NCBI GenBank assembly: GCA_037951165.1
Contig: JBBDHG010000009.1
Span: 9,141,001-9,205,000, forward strand
DNA from: Lophius americanus
Lineage: Eukaryota; Chordata; Actinopteri; Lophiiformes; Lophiidae
Length of the DNA: 64,000 nucleotides
Reading direction: 5' to 3'
Positions 35,502 through 49,784 of the stretch are shown here, piece by piece (within the stretch, counting starts at the first letter, position 1; each line of letters begins with the position of its first letter). The position numbers and the translations under genes were made by a program. The notes under the pieces were generated by a model, which searched no databases, had not been told where the DNA came from, and saw only the letters and a program-made list of their open reading frames with translations.

Positions 35502-38356
35502 GAACTGAGCTGATGATCTGGTCAAAGAAGATTTTTATGGAATCATCTTTTACCTAATATTTGTTAGAGTTTTTATATCTTTGCTCCCTCCTACACATAT
35601 TATCATGATGATGTGTAATTATATATATATATATTTGTTCCTGTTGGACAGAGAATGGAATATTGTGGTCCTGAGGGCCACAGCAGAGCTACCGACACAG
35701 CATTAGATTTCTTCACAAATAAGTGAGCATGATCCTGTCCCCTATGCTATGAACCCGACTTGAGCTTTCGCTGATGTGATCAAGCTCCAAACACATTTTC
35801 GAAATCATGGTCCGATTCCACCACGTCCAGACGGGACCAGTCCGGCTTTGGTCGGATATGCACACACCCTGTCATGCAGACCTGATATGACTGTGAGGAA
35901 GAACACATTTTGATCCGATGAAGACTGAAATGGGGCGTTTTGGCGCAGAAAGTACGTGAACAGACTTTACGTGTTCTGATCGTTCAATTACCAGCTACCC
36001 TCGGCGCCACCTCTCCTCATCTCGCATCTCTGATCATGGGATTCCTCTCTGAAGTAGGAAGTGGGCTTCATTGACCCACATATTGACGTCATAATTGACA
36101 TGACGTATACCATGAGTTATAGAAAACCAATAAGAGATGTCACCATACAATTTTTTTTTTCAAATGATGCATGCGCTATGCTGCCCACGGGCAAGATGCC
36201 GCCAAGGGTGTTCGTCCATATCCCCATAGCTAAATCCACCACAGGCTGTTATAGTATTAAAAAAGGAACCATCAGTTACTGATAAAGATTTTTCCTAATC
36301 CAATGGTTTTCATCCTTGCTTTATCCATTTCAACAAAGAAAACATTTTTGCTGTTGTAAGACCATTGGAAACAAAGAAATAATTCTATATTGGACTTTGT
36401 GCTTACTGATGTGTCGAAACTGGTTACTAATGACCAAACAACTTAAACTTGGACAGAAAGTGATTGGGTTGTTGAAGTCTTGATAACAGAAGCTTTGGTT
36501 TATTGGAGCAGAAATCTCTCCTCTTGTGTATGTTGCCTCCCTGTGACTCAGTGTCTCTCTCTTTGACTCCAGCCTCTGCTTCCATGTCCTTATCTGACCT
36601 ATCACTTCGCACTGCATCAAGACAAAAGGCAGGTGTAGCTATTTCAGCATTTATATAGTCTATCATTATCCATCATAACTATACTCTTGTATATAGTCAA
36701 TCATAAATCCACAATAAGTATATCAAAATACAAAAACTCTAAAACTAATGTTTTATATGATGTTTTGAATATGTAACATAAACTTTACTAATGTTCTCTA
36801 TGATTGAAAACCTTTTAAATCTAAACAACTAACACTTCTTAAAACTTGCTTCTGCTCTTTCTATGATCGATTTTAACTAAAGATCTAAATAATGAATATT
36901 TAAAGAAAATGTGATACACACATAAAACCAGCACATCTCTGTCATTGTCTGTACTATGGAAGCAGTAACCTGGTGTCACTTTGTTTTGTGAAATCTAAAA
37001 AACAACAACACCCGTACAATACTTCTGTAAACCCCATCTACTTAAAAAAAGTGCAATATTTCTGCTTAATCCAACTAACATTTTACAGAATCATTCCAAT
37101 AGAGATTTATACTATTCTAGAGTAAGCACTGGTAATACTTTAGGGTTCTATATAATATAGTACCTTCTGCAGTGATGTATGTGTTCATGCACGTTGACAT
37201 AAGCTCTATCTTTGCTCCCAATAGTTGACCTGTGGAGGTGATAATGAAACTGCATGTGGCTTTTCACTGCTTCTAGTGGTAGAGTCAAGAAGGGCCTGAC
37301 CTGCTACCAGTAGTGCAGTGGAGAAAAATCTGATGTCCATCTGAGGTGTCGATTACCTTCTGTAGTGAAATATTGTTTTGTTAAGCTCAGTAGTCCTTCA
37401 CAAGGAGTAGTACAAAACAGATTTTTTTTTTTTTGCGCTGAAACACTCATCTTGAATAATAAATTAAGCTACTGCCTGCAGTATTTTAAGTATCTTCCTT
37501 TGATATATCACTCATTTGAGTGTAATTATTCTTGCATGAGGCATCCAGAAAATGACTTTAAACTATTTTGTATCCAGGTATCTAAATCTTAAATTATGTT
37601 CTAAAAGAAAATGGCCCTTCAGTATGAATAAAGCCCATAATTAGGTCCCTTGCCTATGTTAATGCATGGAAATATTAATTTTTCGTTATATCTTTCATAA
37701 TCATTTTAATTTTCTAGGCCATTAAATCACTTTGAATGTTAACCTATACAAACTGCTTCACCAAGTGTGTAAATGGACTCATCAGAAGCCATGTCTTTTG
37801 ACACAATCATTTACACACCAATGGAACCACTCTCTGATAAGTGGATGAAACTCCTACGTCCTGAGCCACAGCCCTCACAGACCATAATTTGACTATGCAA
37901 TACATGTGCAACTCAAATCTTTCAAAAACAAAAACATGGACTTTATGTATTCCTTAACAGTGTTAGAGTGGGAATTATAATTGAAAGTGAAGTGAAGTGA
38001 AAAACACTGCAGCTTCAAGGATGGATTTTGCCAAGATAATCTATAACTATAATATATGTGGAGCAACTTTTCAGATGTCTCTGGTTCATTGAACCATCTC
38101 TCTTCACATTAGTCAGTGATCCACTCTCAGTTATAAAAAATCTTGTCTGATTGTAGCTAACTGCACTGCTTGGAGAAGTGACTACAGGGTGAAAGAACCT
38201 ATTTTTTTAGATTGGTGCCAATTAACAACTACAAAGCTCAGGCAATGCCATTTCTTTGCAAATATTCCCCTTTGCTTTGGAATTTGATCTGAACCCTTGA
38301 TTCTGACATGTTTCGTGTACCAACTGTCACAAAAAGACAGCTTCTTAGTTCAATGG

Positions 38357-38790
38357 GGTACTGTACAAAACTGTGTGGTACTGTACGAAACTGTCAGATA
38401 GTGTGGTACTGTACAAAACTGTTAGCTAGTTTGTTACTGTACGAAACTGTCAGATAGTGTGGTACTGTAAAAAACTGTTAGCTAGTTTGTTACTGTACGA
38501 AACTGTCAGATAGTGTGGTACTGTACAAAACTGTCGGCTATCGTGTTACTGTACAAAATTGTTGGCTGGTGTGGTACTGTACAAAACTCAGATAGTGTGG
38601 TACTATACAAACTGTCGGCTAGTCTGGTACTGTACAAAACTGTCAGCTATTGTGTTACTGTACGAAACTGTCAGCTAGTGTGGTACTGTCCAAAACTGTC
38701 AGATAGTATGGCGCTGCACAAAACTGTTGGCTAGTCTTGTATTATACGAAACTGTCAGATAGTGTTGTACTGTACCAAACTGTTAGCGAG
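38357..38790. repeat. 28-bp minisatellite, about 15 units
   Basis: Tandem array of a 28-bp unit (ggtactgtacaaaactgtca then gatagtgt). In the first third, units alternate between an acaaaa...gctagttt form and an acgaaa...gatagtgt form, giving a 56-bp dimer. Later copies are more diverged, and two are short by one or two bases. Confidence 0.95.
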
Positions 38791-39562
38791 CAATTTCCCA
38801 ACAAACGTAGCTCACCACATTCTGGTGGCCCCAGAGTGGCTTTGTTGAACGACTTTAACAAGCCGCAAATATTGTAGACTTTCGTGCAGAGAGAGAACCT
38901 TTGTTCTTTCCTTCCTGTTCTTGGGCTCTTGTGGTTCAGATCTGATTCAGAGGTACAGTTTTCATGCGAACAAGGTGCTGGCAAGAGCCAAAACAGAAAA
39001 ACAGAGTGAAGTAGATTTTACTCACGACTATGAGTTTTTTCAGTACATATGGTTACATTTATGAATTTGAGATTCATTTTTCTTCTTTTTTCTTCTTTAT
39101 TTATTTTTATTTCCTCTATGGCAGGTAGCATTCATAAAAAAAAGCCACAAACAATGTTAACAGGTATTTGGCTCAACCTGGTAGACAGAGTTACTGTAAT
39201 TAACACATTATCACAAATATTGCCATTTAAATAAAAATTGTAACCTTAACTTGGTTTTTCTTACACCCTGATTAAGGCTGGTGGAGCTGAAAAATGTATG
39301 TCAGCAGCAAGTTTTGATTGCCTATATAGCCATGCAAGAAAAGAGGCTTTTTTTTTTTTTTTTAAATGGAACAGAGTGAAGTTTTCGGATAAAATCTCCA
39401 ACATATTCTTTAACTTACCTATCCCTCTCCAATTTTGTTTGTGTTTCTCTTTCACTGACCTTTTCTTGACTTGAAAAAATTATAATTAACTGGTTTGTCT
39501 GCAATATATGATGTGCCTGGGATGTGTTTACACTTTGACAGGGATGTTTATATGTATGTACG

Positions 39563-40151
39563 GATCAGCTATAACATTAAAACTTTCTGCCTGATATTGT
39601 GTACATCCCCCTTCTGCCTCCAGTACAGTTCTGCGATGCACTTTGTGTTCTGACACCTATCAGATTCAGCATTCAATTTTCAGCTGTTTGTGCCACATAA
39701 CCTCTTCTCTTGAAACACAGGCTTGCCTTAATTCGCCACACGCTTATTGAGCCTTGGGTGCCCATGACTCTGTCGTTGGTTCTCCAGTTGTCCTCCCTTG
39801 GACTGCTTTTATTAGGTACTGACCTAGGCCTAAAGTTCCAGAGATGCACTTACTAGCCATCACAATTTGACCCTAGTCAAGGTCTATCAGATCCTCATAC
39901 TTGCCCATTTTCTTGCTTCCATCACATCGATTTTAAGGCCAAAGTGTTCCCTTTGCTTTGACACATTTGATAGAGTCGTTTTCCCACACTCAGGAGATTG
40001 GTGTTCCATCGAAGCCATTGACGCCACATGCCGTGGATTTCTTGAGGAAAATCATGAAACCCCAGCTCCAGAGCGCTTCACAGTGGCTTTTATTATTATT
40101 ATTATTATTGTATCCTGCCTATTGTCAGTGTTTATAATGTTATGATTGATC
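39563..40151 (-). pseudogene. Tc1-like transposon, internally rearranged
   Basis: Bounded by the inverted termini gatcagctataacattaaaa and ttataatgttatgattgatc. The inner plus-strand strings 'tgagccttgggtgcccatga', 'ggttctccagttgtcctccc', 'agagatgcacttactagcca' and 'tcctcatacttgcccatttt' mark the N-terminal part of the minus-strand transposase gene. The C-terminal two thirds is lost. Unrelated sequence at about 39990-40110, ending in a TTA tract, seems inserted. Confidence 0.78.
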
Positions 40152-40989
40152 AGCGTATTTCAGTTGTATTTTTCGAACAACAAGCTAAAGTACAATGTTC
40201 ACATAGATATATGTTAAAAAATTCATATTTTTCTTGCATTCATACCAAGTACTCTGTCGTCGATTTTGTCCATGGATTAGTAGGTAAGGGATAACTGAGA
40301 AGGGATAACGGAGTGACAGAGGGAAGGGATGGGACCTTAGAAGATCATTCAGAAGTCTCACCTTGCCCTTAATTTCAGCCAATGGTGAACACAGAGAACA
40401 GGAAGCACTTGTCCATGGACAACATTATAGTAAAGGTGGACACAATGACAGAGACAAAGATTGCGAGGGAGATGATGTTTGAAACACAGTCAGACAACAC
40501 TGTGAACAGGTATGGGAGATAAAGATGGGTTTAGAAGGAGAGACAGGATGAAGGTTTTACACCTGGGAAAAAAAGATGGACGGAGTCAGCCAGCAGTGTT
40601 CTCAGAAAGAAGGCCGAGTAAGGTTGTGTTAAGCGGAGATCAGAGAGTGGGATAGTCAATGTATCCTCTGTGTGCTGAGTGTCATGTTTTTTACAGCACA
40701 AAGTCAATAAACATCCTTTTTTCCATCCTGTACACCACTACTCTCAAGAGGTGAGCAATGGAGGGTTAGCTGGGTTGGCATCTGCATATTAACAAGTGAA
40801 TATAAAACATTTAAAAAGATTTGAGCATGTACTTTCTTGTTGGTTATGGATGTGTTTACGCAGCAGTATGGGATACAACTTTGATTACTTCACCAAAAGA
40901 GCCTCCATGAGGTGTATTCCTTTAAATATTAATTTCATCAAACTTAGCCTGAATTAAATATTTTATTTAGACTCAACATTTCTAAATGA

Positions 40990-41027
40990 TGTGATGTGGC
41001 TGTTTCAGCAGAAACAGCCACATCACA
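40990..41027. repeat. Perfect 17-bp hairpin, 4-nt loop
   Basis: Arms 40990-41006 (tgtgatgtggctgtttc) and 41011-41027 (gaaacagccacatcaca) are exact inverse copies around agca. Weaker pairing (aatgat with atcatt) continues outward after a bulge. The tight loop favours a cruciform or a structured transcript. Confidence 0.9.
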
Positions 41028-42392
41028 AAAGAATATCATTCTTAAATATAATAAGCTTGTTTTTCATTTAGCTTGGAGATAACTTTTAGAAGCAGCAAAG
41101 AAACACTTGCCACTGAAAGACTGTTTTGGTCTTTAAACTATAAAATGATCCCCCACTGCTGAATTAAAATTAGTATTGGTATCAGTCTCTTGTTGAGCTA
41201 ACTTTTAGAATCTACACCTTAATATAATGGACTTTTGCTATTTGAATCTTACTCGGTAAAAACAGAGATTTCTTATTAAGATAAAGTTATATGTAATTAA
41301 TATTCTTAGAATGAAAATGCTTGATCAATTATTTTTCTATTTTAGACAAAAAAAAAAGTCTAACTTATAAAGCTCTAGCTTTTTTGCACACTTATATTTC
41401 TGAACACAATATGCATGGAGTTGAAATTTGGGGAAACAAAATTGGACTACAGTTCAATGTTAATTCCCAGAAAGAAAAATATATTTCTTGCATTATACAG
41501 CAAGGAATCGTGAATTGCTGATCTTTCACCATCATGTCACTAAAGATGTTGGCTGTTTTTCCTTGAGCTCTACCTATCATCTCTGTGACATGCCCTCATG
41601 CCAGAGTAAAATATGGTCTGGAGAAAGAGGAAAGTATCATTTAGCAGACTGTCTACTGGCTGCAACATCGTACCGCTGTATCCAAGCAACCAGTTTAGCA
41701 GAAGGGTTTGTTCAGGCAAAGCTTCAGTTCCAGCTCTCTGAGGAGTGTGGGTCTGTGTCTGTGTCTGTGTGTGTGTTTATGGATAATGAAGGAGTACTGT
41801 ACAAATGAGCATACTGGCTGAGTCCTGCAGGGAAGATCAATATCAACTCTACATTCATCTCTAATTACCACAGCAAAACTTAATCGGAATCTCTCTTCGT
41901 CCTTCCCGTCATCTTACGATCTTTCACCATTTTTCATTTCTCTTTTTATACCTCCTTTATTTGAGCTTCACCTGTTAATTCTCCATTTCTCTCCTTTTAC
42001 TCTTAAATCTATCTGCCTGTCTGTCCTTGTAGTTTTTCAATTTCAAAATCTTTAACAGCTCCACATAAAGCTTATTTTCCCCAAGCAACTCTGTTAGGTG
42101 CATTTCTTTCTCATTACAGTTTTTCTTGTCTTTCATCATACTTCCTCGTGGGTGTGTTTGAAAAGCAAAAATATTTATCCCTCTTTAATGTCCCTCCTTC
42201 CTTTTCAACACGCCATTATAATTTATGTGGTCAGTACATAAAAACCCTATTATCTCAATCTGATGTATGACACGTTTTTTGGTCTCTTTCCAGGCTTTCC
42301 AGCTTACAAATCCTCAAAATGATGATGATCTAAAGATGTTTCATGAGTTTTTGACTGATTCTGTGACCTTCTTTTCTTTGTGTCTCCGTCAG

Positions 42393-42506
42393 TTCTCAGT
42401 ATAGGGGAAGGAGGTTTCTGGGAAGGCACGGTCAAAGGGCGGACGGGCTGGTTCCCAGCCGATTATGTGGAAGAAGTTCAAATGAGACAGTTTGACCCTC
42501 GACTAG
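42393..42506 (+). CDS. shank3: SHANK3 exon: second half of SH3
   Basis: Exon of 114 bases, phase 1 in and phase 1 out (CGACTAG|gtaaga), after a tgtctccgtcag acceptor. It encodes VLSIGEGGFWEGTVKGRTG then WFPADYVEEVQMRQFDPRL. Human SHANK3 has EGTVKGRTGWFPADCVEEVQMRQ here, while SHANK2 has EGSARGHIGWFPAECVEEVQ and SHANK1 GQVKGRVGWFPSDCLEEV (from memory); this is the strongest evidence for SHANK3. FWEG and GWFPxxYV are standard SH3 core motifs. The next exon should begin with the rest of a Glu or Gly codon and lead into the FRHYTVGSYDS block before the PDZ domain; it was not found in the window. Confidence 0.96.
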
Positions 42507-42779
42507 GTAAGACATCTGAATGCTCAAAGACGCACATAGATTGCATTCACAATGTGGCAGAGGTCTCAGTTCTGCTGCATGTTTGTGCTTGTTTTTTATG
42601 GCTGTAGCGCTATCCATGGTGCAGAAAGGAAAGCAGCTCTACTACCTCTATCCATGTTCTCACAACATCTGCAAATGTATTAATGGTTAGATTTAACTAT
42701 AATATTGGCAGACAAAATATTTGTTAAAAGTTAAATAATTAAATTAGTTAATTGTTGTTGAGGGATATTATGGAATCTT

Positions 42780-43330
42780 CATTGCTGTGTTCGCTGTAGA
42801 TCCTTTGGTTTAACGCGATAACTCAAAAAATATTTCATTAGCTCTTTTTCAAATTTCATACCCCCGTAGACCTTATTTAATGCAAGGAAGAACTGAATGG
42901 ATTTTGGGAAATGTCAGCTGCATATTTGCACCACTAGAGGGAGCTTAATCCCTTAGAATCCCAGTTTTATTTAGAACCTTAATTTCTCAACCATTGGTCT
43001 GATTTTATCCAAATTTGGTGTGTATGAATCGCCTCAACTAAATATATCTTTTAGAAATAGCTGGCTCGCAAACAACTCTTAATGAGTTCAATGAAACCTT
43101 CATAATAATCAGGTAAATGTTGAACTATATTTCACAAAATGGCCTTGACAACAAGTCAGTTGCATATTTCTGATTTAGAACTGGATTTATTTTGGCAAAA
43201 ATAAGTTATATAATTCCAAAACTATGAGGAGATTTATCTCCAAAAGTTTTTTGGGCCACAATTTGTCCACCACTGGTCGAATTTAGTCCAATATGGTACA
43301 TATGTAAGGTGACCGACAGGGGCAAACGCA
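42780..43330. repeat. Divergent internally repetitive stretch
   Basis: Phrases of the type 'accattggtctgattttatc' plus caaatttggtgtgtat recur in diverged form near 42830-42870, 42995-43025 and 43255-43310 ('accactggtcgaatttagtc', caatatggtacatat). It looks like an old dispersed or tandem repeat; family unknown. Confidence 0.4.
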
Positions 43331-46300
43331 CTGCAACTTAAGAAAAAACACATAAAAATAGACAAAATACAAGCAATCTGTGGGTAATATGTGTATTAGG
43401 GTCTTTATTAAGTTTTTTTTTCGTTTTCATAAAGTTGATTAACGTTTTATTGTGGTTCTCATGACAGCACAAAAGATAAGTAACACTATCACAGCAGATG
43501 ATATGCCTCTATGATATATCTGCTTTTCATGTTTTTTGTGTATTATATCTGTTTTATTCTCTTAATGAAGCCTTTAAAAATGTGAACTTCGTAAACACTT
43601 CCATTGTTGTGTGCCTTTTTGCAGGTTTTTTGTATTACTTTTATTTGTGTTACAGAATTTGCAGCACACATGTGTTGTCATGTGTTGTCCAATTCAATAG
43701 GATTTTTTATTTATTAGCTGCACACATGTGTTGTCAAACTGATGTATGTCTTTTCCATGATCTGCATGTGTTCTGTCTTTTTGCATGTTTTCTTAAGTTG
43801 TGGTGCATTTGGCCCTGTCGGCCAACGTACATATGAATCAACGCACTGTTCAACACATTCAGGCTTTGTTAAGAAGATTATTGTCAACAACAACAGGGCC
43901 AGTACAAATCACCACTAAAGAACACGATTACAGCTTAAACATTATTATTGGTATTACTAGTAGCGGTAGCAGTAGTAGTAGTAGTAGTACTACCCGCCCT
44001 AAATCCCCTTTTGTTTTGTGTAAGTCACTTATTTCAGTTATTTCCTAATTTAGTGTTTTAGGTTTAATGAAACATGTTCAAATTGTAGCGTAATGTAGGC
44101 ATAAATCATCAGTCTATCACTGACTTGCACATTACAGAAGTTCACTATACTTTTTTTTTACATTTAAAATAAATCGATTATACATAAATCCATCCATCTT
44201 CTATTCATGTTATCAGTAAAGTGTTGCAGGATTTATCTGGTGAAATTTAGTCAATTATATTTTAGTTTAAACCATTCCAAAACTTGCAATTATACAAGGA
44301 GAAAATACATTAACAATTATAATAACAGCATTAAAATTCAGCAATAATACACCACATAAAAAAGAAACAATCCCTACTAGTCATACAGTATTTATACTGT
44401 AAATCTGTTGAAATGTCATGCTGACCTTGATGAATCAACCGTCTATGTTACTTTGGAAAGGTGTGATTGGGATAAAATAGGAGTTCTATTGATGGGGCTT
44501 ATCTGATTGGCAGATGAGGAATATTTCCTATGGACATTCTGGACGCAATGTTCAGCATCACAATAAACATGTATTCATTGCGTGAAAAAAGTACATATTG
44601 ATAAAGGACAAGTTGGTCATAAACACCTCCCTATTCCTTTTTTTTATCATACATTTCCTAATAATGATTTCTTGATCAACTTGGTCTTCTTCTTTTTCAA
44701 AGGATGATTGAAGGATTGAGGTTACCTCGGTGTAGGTGTGAGGATATGAGAAAGGCTGGAATCTCTAAATACCCTATTTAAATGCATTGTTAAGAAAAGA
44801 TAGGGGAATGCACAAAAGAAAAGGCTAGATAGTGAGGGAGACGGATGGTAAAGCATACTCTAAAGGACTACATAGTGGAGATGGCGGAGGGTGTCTTTCA
44901 GAGAGGTCCAGAAAAAAAGAACAAAGATAGGGCGTGAGAAAGATGGGCTGGATATTAATCCCCCCTCAGTCATAAATCCTGAAAACCCCACAGATACCAC
45001 TTTGTTATTTGGAAAAATCCTCCCTTATACTATCTGTTGCTGTTACTTTGATATTGGGATTGTTAGTATTTGTTTCCTAATTGTCAGCATACAGTAGTTA
45101 CCTCCAAAAAGTAGGTTATCAATTAGAGGCCATTCCCAGAAGAAATGGCTGGAGGTCTCCATCCATTTTCATTTGCTGGTTGGTTTGCCATTAGGATTGC
45201 GCAGGTTTTGCAACAATTTCATTGAGACTTATTGTAAAAATGGTGAATAATTGGCCCAGAAATAATCCTATGGTATAGATCCAGGAATTTTCCCTAGTAT
45301 TGGGAATTTTTTACATTTTACCGAATACATGAAAAAACGAGGGACAGAGACTCATATCTGGATTGAGAAGTGAATCCAGGATATTTTTTCTTTCCATAAC
45401 TGGGGAAAATATGGCTTAATGAAATGACTTGCAAAGAAATTGATGGAAGGGTGAGGCAATGGAGAGTCAGATTCATCTTTGTAGGGTTGTCAAGCGTTAG
45501 TGTATGCCCCCTACTGAGAGCTGTTGGTTGTTGCTCATGATCATGAGAACTCTATTGTTTTGTTGTGTTTTAGATAAGTAAAACTTAGACTTTTTCTATT
45601 TCCCAAGAATGTGTTTAATTTATTTATCAATAATTCCAGACCCTTTACCCCCTTATTTATTAAGATGGTTGGAGGGGCCTGAGTGGAGAGTAACAGTTCT
45701 CCACCTTTCTGTATATCTTTACAGAAGGAATGCACAATAAAATCAGCACATCATAAAAGCTTAAAATGCGTAATTTTGCATTTGTGTGCGCATATTGACT
45801 AAGTAATTATAATTTTTGTTTTGTTTTACTGCTAGGTAAAAGTGTTGTGTGATAATCAAATTAAAGTAGGCACAAAAATGTGCTCAATATAGGAGAGATT
45901 TCGTTTTCCACACAATTAGATGTGAAAAATTACATCACATTCTGCCGTAATACGTAAAATATTGGCATGTCAGATACATATGGTATATCCAACCAATTTA
46001 CTGCCTACAAAGATAAGTGGAAGGAGTAAAGAAACTGCATCAAGGAAGTCAGACATTTCAGCTGAATGAACTATTTCATGTACCAAAAAAGTGGAAAGAG
46101 TGGAAGAAAAAAAATCTTTATGCAATTGTCGTAGTACTGAATTTCTGTGATGTTTTCTTGTTTTAATCCTAAAATCCTGAAATTCTAATCTTTTCCACAC
46201 TACCTGAACTATGACAGCAGGATCAGATAAAATCTTGACAAATAATTTTGCATTTGTCAGGTTCTGTTACTTGTAAGTCACATGCATTTGTTTAATGATC

Positions 46301-48228
46301 AAAATTAAACTATATTATCCAGTAAAATATCTTTGGTAGATTCATTGATGTGTTCATTTCTAAAACTGCCGAGGCATTTCAAGCTAATCTCCCCCTCATC
46401 CCCAGATTAATCAACAGTGATAGACAGCAACACAAGATGATAAACTTACGCACACAGGCACATTGGCACACTCTAAAACACAGTCAGAGTTGTTTAATAA
46501 GTTGTTTAGTGTCTAGTAAAGCAGGGAAGACAGTATATAATTCAGTAACCAAAATACTGTGCTTTCTCCTGCTCTCCTTCTCTCTTTCTGCCACTATACA
46601 TCACCCATGAGTCATGACTCTGGAAGTTCTATACCGCTACGTCTATCTCTGCCCCCACACCGTGGCTCCCCCTCACTTCAAGCGTTAGCTTCAAAAGCAG
46701 CGATTGGAAGGGGGGAAAGACAAAACCTCGGATGATTAAAAAAAGCTGTTTCAGTGTGAGAGGGGAGAGGGAATTTAAAAAGGCAACTAGCAAACAAGGG
46801 TGGGACAGAAATTTAGCAGGTGACTATGTGAAAAAGGAACAGTTAAATCCATCACTGCATAGATTGGTTTTGATTCATCGCCACATAACTCTTCTCTCTG
46901 AGGATGATTTATTATAAATCATTCCACCATTTAAAGTAAAAAAAACAAACAATGTTGTGACAGTCGACAAACAGTTTTTCATCATTTTCAAAATATATAA
47001 ACAGTTTTTAGATTTTTAAAATATAGTATATCTGCAAACACTTCTATCTCTCCTCCACACATACAGCCCACATGCTTCTGGCCTTTATGTGGAGGTTAAT
47101 AGTAAATGTTTACTCTTGGCTGTGGAGGAGATAATCATTTGCTCTTTACTTTCTAATGAGCCAACCTTATTGCTGGGGGACTCCAATTTTTAGCAAATAA
47201 TAAATCTTGGGTTTCACTCTGTTGGGATTAACCCTCCAGCTGAAAGATCCACACCACCCACCTTTATGTCCTAAAAATATAGGCATGTAACAAACAAATG
47301 AATGATGTTAATTGTGCCAAATGGTAAATAAATAGCAATACATCCATTTAGATTCCCAATATGGTCCCAAATTCTTCTTCAGTCAGCCATCCTTCCTCAG
47401 ATGTCCTTAAAGATCTCGACACACTCACTGCATAATAATGCACTGTGTGATGGGATAAGCGATGCATGATTTTCTCAATCGTTTCTAATCTCTACATGCG
47501 TGAAAACCTTTATTTCTCTTTTTCTGCTCCTTCACTCTATTCCCTCACTCTCCTCACACCACGGCACAGTTGAATGACTCACAGCCGCATGAATCAGCTC
47601 AGTCAGATCCAGCCTGAGCTATTTTTATCCTGCCCATTAAGAAGTTTGGAGTGTGTCTGCACTCGACTAGAATGCTTAAGCATCAGTGTTGCTGCGGCAT
47701 CCCAGACTGACATAGCTAGAGCAATTTGAGAGGAAGGCTGGTAGAGAGAGGTAAGCAAGGATAGTAGGATAGGACAGTGGACCACAGGTATTCCACTGGT
47801 CAAACTGTTGAAATATCAGCAAATTTCTACAAACAGCAGCAGGTATTTGTAACCATTTTGTAGCGTAGGTCCTTCCATTCATGTCTAAGGTGCATTGATT
47901 GGAGGAGTTCTTCATATTAAAGTAGCTGCAAATATAATTTAAGATTATAACATATTAAATTATTTCAGCATCAGTCAGAGACATTACCGTCTAATTGTCA
48001 ATGAATGCATTTTTTTTATTACATTGAAGGACAAATCCTTTTAGATTTTTAATAAGCTATGTATCATTGAAGTGTGCTGCCACTTTCTCGGTCAGATCAT
48101 GCAAGCCAAGCAGGTTTAAGGCTTTTCAGGTTAATATATGTTCTTACATAAGTCAGAATTGAATACTTTCGTCATTATCGTAAAATTTAGAGGGTATCCA
48201 GATTATAATAAAAATAATTACAGTTAGA

Positions 48229-49711
<1,483 letters not shown>

Positions 49712-49769
<58 letters not shown>

Positions 49770-49784
49770 CCTGTATATATATAT
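49712..49784. repeat. (TA)n microsatellite, right of Tc1 element
   Basis: About 55 bp of TA repeat plus a second short run, starting at the right terminus of the transposon. Confidence 0.95.

Larger units (their letters stand above)
14315..42392 (+). other. Giant SHANK intron inside the SH3 domain
   Basis: Intron of 28,078 bp that interrupts the SH3 coding sequence. No additional coding exon is supported inside it. It is filled with transposable-element relics, listed separately. Stretches without a listed element, for example 16.2-17.1, 20.0-21.3, 24.3-25.6, 29.2-30.8, 35.6-38.3 and 40.2-42.3 kb, show nothing I can identify apart from short low-complexity runs. Confidence 0.85.

Noticed and set aside
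7453..38790. Regular tandem arrays considered as CRISPR.
   Set aside because: The 29-bp and 28-bp arrays are head-to-tail minisatellites without spacers, in vertebrate DNA.
46580..46615. Possible pre-PDZ exon: in one frame FCHYTSPMSHDS resembles FRHYTVGSYDS.
   Set aside because: Only a few residues match, no in-frame context (RTKRL) precedes it, and splice sites do not fit; judged coincidence.
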